Origin: Terrirubrum flagellatum
GTDB taxonomy: Bacteria > Pseudomonadota > Alphaproteobacteria > Rhizobiales > Beijerinckiaceae
Direction of reading: 5' to 3'
DNA length: 64,000 nt
Assembly (NCBI RefSeq): GCF_022059845.1
Contig: NZ_CP091851.1
Location: 2,604,001 to 2,668,000, forward strand
In this document: positions 35,412 through 42,749 of the stretch, piece after piece
How positions within the stretch are numbered: position 1 is the stretch's first letter
How the letters are laid out: every line of letters begins with the position of its first letter
Notes under the pieces: generated by a model
What the model was told of the DNA's origin: nothing
Seen by the model: the letters and a program-made list of their open reading frames with translations, nothing else
Database searches by the model: none
Position numbers and translations under genes: made by a program

Positions 35412-36184
35412 GCCTTGTTCGCCTTCGCGCGATCGAAATCCGCGTCCCGCTTCGCAACGAACGCGTCGCGCGCCTCCTGCGATTCCGCCGTCATATAGGC
35501 CTGCGCTGTGAAGCCCTGCTCCCAGCGATACTTTTGTTCGAGATCGCCATCCTCGACGCCGTTCAGCGCTTCCTTCGCCAGTCGGATCATGGTCGGGCTC
35601 TTGGCCGCGATCTTGCGCGCCAGCTCTATCGCCGCTTCGCGCAAGTTTTCGCGCGGCACGATCTTCTCCACGGCCCCAAGACGGTGGGCTTCGGCCGCAT
35701 CGATCATCTCGCCGGTGAAATACATCTGGCGGACCTTCTGCACCGGGAACATGCGCTGGAGGTGCGCACCGGCGCCGAGCGCGCCGCGATCGACTTCCGG
35801 GACGCCAAAATGCGCGCAAGGCGACGCGATGATGATGTCCACTGCGCCGCAGATGCCGATGCCGCCGCCGAGCACGAAACCATGCACAGCCGCGATCGCC
35901 GGCTTCAGCCCGCGATGAAGCGCGCGGAAGGTCTCATAGTTGCCGGCATTGACTTCGGGGATCAGGCCCGGATTGGCCTGCAGCTCCTTGATGTCGACGC
36001 CGGCGCAGAAGCCGCGCCCCTCGGCGCGGATCACGATCACGCGGACATCGGCGTTGGCGTTAAGGGCGTCGATCTCCTGCGACAGGCTGCGCCATCCCGC
36101 GCTGTTCAAGGCGTTCACCGGCGGCGCATCGATGATGATTTCACCGACGCCGTCTTCAATCACAATCCGAAATGGCCCGCTCAT
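35408..36184 (-). CDS. echA20: EchA20-like crotonase-family hydrolase
   Basis: 258 residues, crotonase fold, similar to mycobacterial EchA20: DAPPVNALNSAGW, AEGRGFCAGVDIKELQ, NGF-type VHGFVLGGGIGICG, FGVPEVDRGALGAGAHL, YRWEQGFT. EchA20 opens ring D of the HIEC-CoA-type intermediate by hydrolysing a C-C bond, rather than hydrating an enoyl-CoA. It overlaps the ipdC stop by four bases (ATGA). The Comamonas counterpart is ScdY. Its position between ipdC and ipdF supports the assignment. Confidence 0.86.
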   Translation of the reverse strand: MSGPFRIVIEDGVGEIIIDAPPVNALNSAGWRSLSQEIDALNANADVRVIVIRAEGRGFCAGVDIKELQANPGLIPEVNAGNYETFRALHRGLKPAIAAVHGFVLGGGIGICGAVDIIIASPCAHFGVPEVDRGALGAGAHLQRMFPVQKVRQMYFTGEMIDAAEAHRLGAVEKIVPRENLREAAIELARKIAAKSPTMIRLAKEALNGVEDGDLEQKYRWEQGFTAQAYMTAESQEARDAFVAKRDADFDRAKANKA

Positions 36185-37275
36185 GCCGCTCCCTTCCTCG
36201 CGACATCAGGCGCCGCAAGCGCCGTCAATCGATCGATGCTCACCTGAGCTTCACGCATGATGCGCGCGATGAGCTCGACGCAGCTCTCAAGTTTCTCGAT
36301 CGCCGCAGCAGCCTGCCCGCTCGGCAGCAATCCGTTGTCGGGATCGCCATCGCGCACGCCGCGCTGCACGAGCGTCGGCAAGTTCGGCGCCATCACGGTC
36401 TGCGCGAAACTTGAATCCGCAGCCGACGTCGCCTTGAGACCCAGCTTGATCATGTCGATCATTCCAAGGCCCGCCTCCGCGCCCCATCGGCGCGCATGCG
36501 CGATCGACATCGCGAGCCGCGCGGGCAGACCCATGCCCTCGAGGCGGCGAATCTCGTCATTCTCGATGAAGCGCTGCGGCAGACCGTCGACCGCGAGCGT
36601 CACGCGAATATGCGCGGGATCCTTCGTCGCGAGATAGCGATCGAGCGCGCTTTTCGGCACCGGCGAGTCAGTCGTCATGAGAAAGCGCGTCCCCATGGCG
36701 ATTCCCGCTGCGCCATAAGCGAGAGCCGCCGCGAGCCCGCGCCCATCGAAGAAGCCGCCGGCCGCGACAACGGGGACTTTGACGGCGTCGAGCACTTGCG
36801 GCAGCAGCACTGTCGTCGGCGATGCGCCGGTGTGGCCGCCGCCCTCGCCGCCCTGCACCGTGATCACATCGGCGCCGAGTTCCACCGCTTTCACCGCGTG
36901 TTTCAAGGCGCCAACTGTCGGCATGCAGATGACGCCGGCGTCCTTCAGCCGCTTGATCGTCTTCGCATCAGGTCCGCGGCCGTAGCTCACGGCGCGCACC
37001 TTATGCCTGATCACCATCTCAAGCACTTCCTCCGCGTTCGGCTGGAACATGTGGAAGTTCACGCCGAACGACGCCGAAGTCAGCGACTTCACCTTGAGAA
37101 TTTCGGCTTCGACTTCGCCAGCCGGAATCGTCGCGCCGGCGAGAAAGCCGAAACCTCCGGCGTTTCCGGTCGCGGCCGTCAGCTTCGCGTCGGCGACCCA
37201 TCCCATCGCCGTCTGAACGACAGGATATCGGCAGCCGAGGCGATCACACAGCTCGGTTCGCAATCCTTCAACCAT
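36181..37275 (-). CDS. ipdC: IpdC-like flavin-dependent reductase (nitronate monooxygenase family)
   Basis: 364 residues, FMN TIM barrel of the 2-nitropropane dioxygenase family. Shared with IpdC are PVVQTAMGWVADAKL, ITVQGGEGGGHTG (FMN site and His), AAGGFFDGRGLAAAL, and AIAMGTRF-type AGIAMGTRFL. IpdC performs the double-bond/reduction step needed between EchA20 ring opening and IpdAB; ScdK is the Comamonas equivalent. It heads the six-gene unit ipdC-echA20-ipdF-maoC-SnoaL-OYE, and an operator copy lies 69 bases upstream. A TTG four codons downstream is a possible alternative start. Confidence 0.86.
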   Translation of the reverse strand: MVEGLRTELCDRLGCRYPVVQTAMGWVADAKLTAATGNAGGFGFLAGATIPAGEVEAEILKVKSLTSASFGVNFHMFQPNAEEVLEMVIRHKVRAVSYGRGPDAKTIKRLKDAGVICMPTVGALKHAVKAVELGADVITVQGGEGGGHTGASPTTVLLPQVLDAVKVPVVAAGGFFDGRGLAAALAYGAAGIAMGTRFLMTTDSPVPKSALDRYLATKDPAHIRVTLAVDGLPQRFIENDEIRRLEGMGLPARLAMSIAHARRWGAEAGLGMIDMIKLGLKATSAADSSFAQTVMAPNLPTLVQRGVRDGDPDNGLLPSGQAAAAIEKLESCVELIARIMREAQVSIDRLTALAAPDVARKGAA

Positions 37276-37344
37276 TCCTCATCCAGTCAGCGAGACATCC
37301 TGCCGCGCTGCGCCGCAACAGGCTCCGGCGGCGCGCTGGCGCCA

Positions 37345-37360
37345 TCGTCTGAATTGATTA
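37345..37360. promoter_or_regulatory. Operator copy 8, before ipdC
   Basis: TCGTC-TGAATT-GATTA; the right half has T for C at one position. It lies 69 bases upstream of ipdC and 21 bases beyond the stop of the preceding SDR gene. Confidence 0.74.
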
Positions 37361-37381
37361 ACCGGCGGCGTCAGCGCCTCG

Positions 37382-38140
37382 TCAATAGAAGACGCGTCCG
37401 CCATTCACCAACAGGGTCTGGCCGGTGATGAAGCGCGCCTTCTCGCTCGACAGGAAGACCACCGCATTGGCGATATCCTCGGGCTCGCACAATTCGCCCA
37501 GCGGGATCATGTTCTTTGCGCGTTCATAGGCGTCCTGTGGAATGCGCTTCATGGCGCGCGTCTTGGTCGGGCCAGGGCAGATCGCATTCACATTGATCTT
37601 GAAAGGGCCGAGCTCGCGCGCGAGCGTGCGCGTGAAGCCGAGCACGCCGGCCTTCGCTGCGGCGTAGTCGGCGGTGCCGATATCGCCATTGACGGCGGAA
37701 TCCGAAGAGATGCTGACGATCTTGCCTGATTTGCGTTCGCGCATGGATTCGACGACCTGGCGCGTGCATATCAAGGTCGTCATCAGCGACACGTCGATCA
37801 CGAATTCCAGCGTCGAGGGCTTGGCGAGCCAGAATTCCGAATAATTCTCGCGCGCGGTCTGGCCGATATTGTTGAGCAGCATGTCGACCGGGCCGAAATC
37901 CTTGACGATGCGGCCGAACGCCCCTTCCACCTCGGGCAGTTTCGTCATGTCGCCCACGATTAGCAGAGCGCGCACGCCTTGCCCGCGCGCCATGTCGGCG
38001 GTCTCCATCAGCGCGTCGGCCTCGCGATCGAGAATCGCGATATCGGCGCCTTCCGCCGCATAAGCGAGCGCAGCGGCGCGGCCGATGCCGTTGCCGGCGC
38101 CGGTGATGACGGCGATCTTTCCAGCGAATTGCTTGCTCAT
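37382..38140 (-). CDS. SDR family oxidoreductase
   Basis: 252 residues with TGAGNGIG, NNIGQ, the Ser region SISSDSAVNG and YAAAK. Motifs are complete. It overlaps the SnoaL-like gene stop by four bases and has GAGGAG upstream. It is the last gene of the unit SDR-fadE-fadE30-SnoaL-SDR. It probably oxidises a hydroxyl of a ring-derived acyl-CoA or a hydroxylated remnant such as those from bile acids; this is inference. Confidence 0.75.
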   Translation of the reverse strand: MSKQFAGKIAVITGAGNGIGRAAALAYAAEGADIAILDREADALMETADMARGQGVRALLIVGDMTKLPEVEGAFGRIVKDFGPVDMLLNNIGQTARENYSEFWLAKPSTLEFVIDVSLMTTLICTRQVVESMRERKSGKIVSISSDSAVNGDIGTADYAAAKAGVLGFTRTLARELGPFKINVNAICPGPTKTRAMKRIPQDAYERAKNMIPLGELCEPEDIANAVVFLSSEKARFITGQTLLVNGGRVFY

Positions 38141-38715
38141 GACGTCTCCTCGATTTTTGCATCGGCGCCGTCGCGCCGTTGAAACAGGCTCAGCAATCGA
38201 TAGGACAGGTCGCTCGCACCCGGCTGGCCATGCGGACTGCCGGCGGCGAAATCGCTATAGGCGCCGAGATCGGCCGGCCTGCGCGTCGCCCAATCGAGCG
38301 TGATGCTTCGCCGCGTGAAACCCCATCGGCCAGCGCGCTTTTCATAGCGGTCGAGGCTGCGGCTGCCGGTAATCACCTCCGTCGCATCGGGCCGGTGCGT
38401 GCGGTGATAATTGAGCTTGTAGACCTCGCCCTCGGCGCGATCGCCGTCGATCACGAAGAGCGCGTTGACGACATAGTGCGCCGTCGCTTCGTAGCGCGCG
38501 AGCGCAGACTGCACCCAGACCGCATATTCCGCCGGCGAGCCCCTGAACATGTCGCCATGTTCTTCGATCGCGCCGGGGTGATAGAGACTTTCGAGCAGCA
38601 CGAAGTCGCGCCGGTCGACGGCGCGCGAATAGGATTCGACCAGCCGACGCAAGGCATCTCGCGCCGCGACATCGCGCAGATCGCTCTCGGCCAATCCGAA
38701 GAGAGGCTCGCTCAT
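38137..38715 (-). CDS. SnoaL/NTF2-like protein 2
   Basis: 192 residues with the SnoaL-type start (DLRDVAARDALRRLVESYSRAVDRRDFVLL) and a following HPGAIEEHGDMF segment with potential catalytic Asp/His. It overlaps both neighbours by ATGA junctions, so it is tightly coupled to FadE30. It belongs to the same fold family as the protein at 33510 but is clearly diverged. A dehydratase or isomerase role on a hydroxylated intermediate is possible. Confidence 0.7.
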   Translation of the reverse strand: MSEPLFGLAESDLRDVAARDALRRLVESYSRAVDRRDFVLLESLYHPGAIEEHGDMFRGSPAEYAVWVQSALARYEATAHYVVNALFVIDGDRAEGEVYKLNYHRTHRPDATEVITGSRSLDRYEKRAGRWGFTRRSITLDWATRRPADLGAYSDFAAGSPHGQPGASDLSYRLLSLFQRRDGADAKIEETS

Positions 38716-39908
38716 GTCAGCGATCCCCGCGGCTCGCGCGGCATGCCGAGACCCTGCTCAGCGATAATGTTGAGCTGAATCTCGTTGGTTCCGCCATAGA
38801 TCGTATCCGCGCGGCTGAAGAGGAAAAGCTGCTGCAACCGGGCGCGACGCGGATCGTCGCTTATGATGTTTGCGTCGCCGCCGAGCACGTCCATCGCGAG
38901 CCGGCCGAGATCGCGATGCCAGTTCGACCATTGATACTTGTACCCCAGCGCCTCGCGCCCGAGCGGCGCGGAGCCATCTGCGCCGAGCACGCGCAAGGCG
39001 CTGAAGCGAAGGGCGCGCAGACCAATCCAGGCGCGCGCGATGCGTTGGCGAATGACCGGCGCGTGCGCGGCGCCATTCTCGCGCGCGATGTCGATGATGA
39101 GTTGCAGCTCCTCAGCGAAGACCATCTGCTGACCGAGCGTCGAGACGCCGCGTTCGAAGCCGAGCAGCGCCATGGCGATGCTCCAGCCTTCGCCGGGTTC
39201 GCCGACGACATCCTCCGCCGACGCGCGCGCATTGTCGAAAAAGACCGAATTGAATTCCTCGCCGCCGCCCATCTGCCTGATAGGATGAATCGTCACGCCC
39301 GGCTGGCGCAGCGGCAGCATCAGGAAGATGAGCCCCTTGCGGCCGACAGAACCTTCCTCGCAGCGCGCGAGCGCGAAAATCCAGTCGGAGACATGGGCGA
39401 GCGAGGTCCATATCTTCTGGCCTGACACGAGCCAGTCGCCGGTCGCAGGATCGCGCGTCGCGCGCGTGCGCAGCGCTGCGAGATCGGAGCCTGCGCCTGG
39501 CTCCGAATAGCCCTGGCACCAGAAGTCTTCCCCGCCGAGAATGCGCGGGAGAAAGCGCGCCTTCTGCGACTCTGTTCCGTAGGCGATCAATGTGGGGCCG
39601 ATCAGCCCTTCGCCGATGTGGCCCATGCGGCCGGGGCCGCCGGCGCGCGCATATTCCTCCTGAAACGCGACCTGCTCTGTGATCGAAAGCCCGCGTCCGC
39701 CATGCTCCCTTGGCCAACCGACGCATGTCCAGCCGCCGGAAGCCAGTTCGCGCTCCCAGCGCTTGCGCAATTCGGGCAACGCATCGCCGTCGCCGGCGTG
39801 TCCGCGATGGCGCAGCGGCGCGAAGTCTCCTACGAGATGCGCGCGCATCCAATTGACGACTTCGGCGCGCAGCGCCGTCGTCTCGTCCGGAACCGCACGC
39901 TCAGGCAT
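38712..39908 (-). CDS. fadE30: FadE30-like acyl-CoA dehydrogenase
   Basis: 398 residues. It follows FadE30 throughout: TCVGWPREHGGRGLS, EEYARAGGPGRMGHIGE, WCQGYSEPGAGSDLA, QKIWTSLAHVSDW, FERGVSTLGQQMV, DTIYGGTNEIQLNIIAEQ. FadE30 dehydrogenates HIP-CoA or 5-OH-HIP-CoA in actinobacteria. The ATG at 39908 lies eight bases inside the upstream FadE gene, indicating a heteromeric partner; ScdM1/ScdM2 of Comamonas form such a pair. Confidence 0.84.
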   Translation of the reverse strand: MPERAVPDETTALRAEVVNWMRAHLVGDFAPLRHRGHAGDGDALPELRKRWERELASGGWTCVGWPREHGGRGLSITEQVAFQEEYARAGGPGRMGHIGEGLIGPTLIAYGTESQKARFLPRILGGEDFWCQGYSEPGAGSDLAALRTRATRDPATGDWLVSGQKIWTSLAHVSDWIFALARCEEGSVGRKGLIFLMLPLRQPGVTIHPIRQMGGGEEFNSVFFDNARASAEDVVGEPGEGWSIAMALLGFERGVSTLGQQMVFAEELQLIIDIARENGAAHAPVIRQRIARAWIGLRALRFSALRVLGADGSAPLGREALGYKYQWSNWHRDLGRLAMDVLGGDANIISDDPRRARLQQLFLFSRADTIYGGTNEIQLNIIAEQGLGMPREPRGSLT

Positions 39909-41028
39909 GTTCGTGCTCGTCAAAGAGATGCTGCGCGACGCGCTCGAGATGCGTTTCCGGCGCGCCGAACCAGGCGGCGCTCGCCTGGGCGCGCTTAAAA
40001 TAGAGGTGCGGATCATACTCCCAGGTGAAGCCGACGCCGCCATGAAGCTGGATCGCCTCCTCGGCCGCGAGATTGTAGATTTCCGTAGCGGCGACGAGCG
40101 CGCCAGCGACGTCGAGCGACGCCTCCCAGTCATCAGCGCCCTGATCGACGCCTGACGCCGCGCCCCACACGAGCGAGCGCGCCGTTTCGATCTCGATCGC
40201 AAGTTTCGCGCAGCGATGCTTAACCGCCTGAAAGGAGGCGATCGCGCGGCCGAACTGCACGCGTTCGGCGATATAGGCGAGAGTCAGATCTAGGCAGGCC
40301 TGGGCGCCGCCGACCTGCTCCGCCGCCAGCAACAGCTTCGACCAATCAGCGGCGCGCGTCGCGCCATGCGCGAGCCGCGCGGGATCATCGACGCGCGACG
40401 CCGGCGCACGGTCGGCATGGAGGCGGCCAATGTTGCGCGTCGCATCGAGCGTGCGATGCGACTGGAGATGCAGGCCAGCGCTCCGCTCAAGCGTGAACAG
40501 GCCGATCTCGCCGTCGAACCGAGCGGGCGCGAGAATGATGTCCGCATTCCTGACATCAAGGACCTGATCGACGACGCCGGAGATGACATATTCTCCCCCG
40601 GCGCGTTCCGCCGTCAGCAAGATGTCGTTGACCAGAGAACCACTCGCCGGCCATGCGACTGTCGCTGCACATTCGCCCGCTGCAATGCGCGGCAGCCAGC
40701 GCGCCTGCGCCTCGTCGCTCGCGGCGTGAGCGAGCAGAGGCGCGGCGCAGCCCGCCGTCGCGAAGAAAGGCGCACACAGGAGTCGCCGCCCCGTCTCCTC
40801 CAACAGCAAGGCGAGATCGAACAGGCCAAGCCCCAGACCGCCATGGCGCTCGGGGATCGCGACGCCGCACCAGCCCAGCTCGCGCGACAGCGCGTTCCAG
40901 ATTGCGTCATCGCGCGATGCGCCGGCATCGATCACACGCCTGACCGCCGAGGATGACGATCTTTCCGCGAGGATGCGCGCGGCCTCCTCGCGCATCATTT
41001 CCTGGTCAGGCGAAAGGGCGAGCCTCAT
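39901..41028 (-). CDS. Acyl-CoA dehydrogenase, probable partner subunit of FadE30
   Basis: 375 residues, acyl-CoA dehydrogenase fold with GLGLGLFDLALLLEETGR near the N-terminus, RVQFGRAIASFQAVKHRCA and LHGGVGFTWEYDPHLYFKR. The N-terminal substrate loop is degenerate compared with FadE30, as in non-catalytic partner subunits. GGAGG lies before the ATG. The overlap with fadE30 suggests an equimolar complex. Confidence 0.8.
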   Translation of the reverse strand: MRLALSPDQEMMREEAARILAERSSSSAVRRVIDAGASRDDAIWNALSRELGWCGVAIPERHGGLGLGLFDLALLLEETGRRLLCAPFFATAGCAAPLLAHAASDEAQARWLPRIAAGECAATVAWPASGSLVNDILLTAERAGGEYVISGVVDQVLDVRNADIILAPARFDGEIGLFTLERSAGLHLQSHRTLDATRNIGRLHADRAPASRVDDPARLAHGATRAADWSKLLLAAEQVGGAQACLDLTLAYIAERVQFGRAIASFQAVKHRCAKLAIEIETARSLVWGAASGVDQGADDWEASLDVAGALVAATEIYNLAAEEAIQLHGGVGFTWEYDPHLYFKRAQASAAWFGAPETHLERVAQHLFDEHEHA

Positions 41029-41062
41029 GCGGCCTCCGCCGCGCGCCGTTTGCGCGCCACGC

Positions 41063-41818
41063 TCATGAGATCAGGATGCCGCCATCAACGGTCAGAACCT
41101 GTCCCGTCGTCTTCCGGGACTCGTCAGAGGCCAGAAACAACGCCGCCTGCGCGACATCGATAGGATCGCTGATGCCGAGGAGATAGGCGTCCCACTGCTT
41201 CTTCAAATGCGGCTCGGTCTCATAGAATTTCATCACGCGTTCAGTCGCGACGGCGCCGGGCACGACCGTATTCACGCGAATCCTGTGCGACGCATATTCC
41301 ACCGCCATCGAACGGCCGAGCGCGATCACACCGCCCTTCGAAGCAGTATAGGCGTCGCGGCGCGGGATGCCCATCATGGCGACGATCGAGGCGGAATTCA
41401 CGATCGAGCCGCCGCCGGCCTTGATCATCTCCGGGATGGCGGCGCGGCAACACAGCCAGGTGCCGAAAAGATCGAGTTTGATCGCGCGCCAGAATTCGTC
41501 GAGCGGCGCTTCGGTCACCGGCCCGTCGCGGCTCGTCGATCCACCGGCGTTATTGTAGATCACGTCGAGCTTGCCGAACGCCTCGATCGTCCGCGCTATC
41601 ATCTCAGCAACGCTGTCGGGCTCGGTCACATCGGTCGAGACGAAGATTCCCTCGCCGCCGGCCGCCTTCAGCAGCGACAGAGTCTCCTCGCCTTCGGAAA
41701 TCCGGCGCCCCGCAACGACCACCCTGGCGCCCTCGCGCGCAAAGAGAATCGCCGCTTCGCGTCCGATGCCGCCGGTCGCGCCGGTGACGATCGCAACCTT
41801 GCCTGCGAGGCGATTCAT
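41063..41818 (-). CDS. SDR family oxidoreductase
   Basis: 251 residues with TGATGGIG, NNAGG, catalytic Ser (NSASIVAMMG) and YTASK. GGAGCG precedes the ATG. It heads the five-gene unit containing FadE30 and is divergent from the second Liv importer, sharing the operator at 41904-41919 between them. It is likely a hydroxyacyl-CoA or alicyclic alcohol dehydrogenase; the substrate is not assignable. Confidence 0.76.
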   Translation of the reverse strand: MNRLAGKVAIVTGATGGIGREAAILFAREGARVVVAGRRISEGEETLSLLKAAGGEGIFVSTDVTEPDSVAEMIARTIEAFGKLDVIYNNAGGSTSRDGPVTEAPLDEFWRAIKLDLFGTWLCCRAAIPEMIKAGGGSIVNSASIVAMMGIPRRDAYTASKGGVIALGRSMAVEYASHRIRVNTVVPGAVATERVMKFYETEPHLKKQWDAYLLGISDPIDVAQAALFLASDESRKTTGQVLTVDGGILIS

Positions 41819-41903
41819 GCTGTCGCTCCATGAAGCGATCGGAGGCGTCGACGCGGACCCCCGCTCATGCTCTCATGGCCTATCGGGCGAGCCTATAGCG
41901 GCA

Positions 41904-41919
41904 TCGTCCGAAAAGACGA
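41904..41919. promoter_or_regulatory. Operator copy 9, divergent SDR / livG
   Basis: TCGTC-CGAAAA-GACGA, perfect half-sites. It lies 85 bases from the SDR start (minus strand) and 59 bases from the ATPase start (plus strand), so one site could control both directions. Confidence 0.8.
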
Positions 41920-41978
41920 AGCTGCATGACGGACCGACCGCCATAGCCAGCGGGAAGACCGGGGGAGATCGAGAAAGC

Positions 41979-42749
41979 ATGGGCGAGGCGGCCGGCCCCG
42001 GCGATTTCATCCTGCAGACGAAGGGGCTGAGCAAGGATTTCCTCGGCTTCAGCGCGGTGCGCAATGTCGATCTCAATGTCAGGCGCGGAACCGTGCATGC
42101 GCTCATCGGTCCGAACGGCGCCGGCAAGACGACCGTCTTCAATCTCCTGACCAAGTTTCTGAAACCGAGCGCCGGCCGCATCTATCATCGCGGCGATGAT
42201 ATCACCACGCTCGCTCCCGCCGATGTGGCGCTGCGCGGCCTTGTGCGCTCGTTCCAGATTTCGGCCGTCTTTCCGCATCTGACCGCGTTCGAGAATGTGC
42301 GGCTCGCGCTGCAGCGGCCGCTCGGCGTCTCCTATCGCTTCTGGATGGCGGAGGAGAAACTGTCTTCGTTGCGCTCTCGCGCCGAGGAGCTGTTGCAGTC
42401 GGTCGGGCTCATCGACTTCGCCGATCTCACTGCGGCGGAGCTCTCCTACGGCCGTCGCCGCGCGCTCGAAATCGCGACCACTCTGGCGCTTGATCCCGAA
42501 GTGCTGCTGCTCGACGAGCCAACGTCCGGCCTTGGCCTCGAGGATGTCGACCGCATCGCGCAACTGATCAAGACGGTCGCAGCGACGCGCACCGTTCTCA
42601 TGGTCGAGCACAATCTCTCGGTGGTGTCGCGGTTGTCGCACACGATCACGGTTCTGGCCCGCGGCCAGATTCTCGCCGAAGGACCCTACGAGACCGTGTC
42701 GCGCCACCCTGATGTGATCCAGGCTTATCTCGGCGGCGGTCATGCTTGA
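41979..42749 (+). CDS. Liv-type ABC transporter ATPase (LivG-like), importer 2
   Basis: 256 residues with Walker A IGPNGAGKTT, the LivG-type LSYGRRRALEIA signature, Walker B VLLLDEPTSGL and the C-terminal IQAYLGG. GGGGGAG lies twelve bases before the ATG at 41979; the frame is open further upstream but without protein-like sequence. It overlaps the permease gene by eight bases. No LivF partner is encoded beside it, so it may form a homodimer or share LivF from the other importer. Confidence 0.86.
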   Translation: MGEAAGPGDFILQTKGLSKDFLGFSAVRNVDLNVRRGTVHALIGPNGAGKTTVFNLLTKFLKPSAGRIYHRGDDITTLAPADVALRGLVRSFQISAVFPHLTAFENVRLALQRPLGVSYRFWMAEEKLSSLRSRAEELLQSVGLIDFADLTAAELSYGRRRALEIATTLALDPEVLLLDEPTSGLGLEDVDRIAQLIKTVAATRTVLMVEHNLSVVSRLSHTITVLARGQILAEGPYETVSRHPDVIQAYLGGGHA

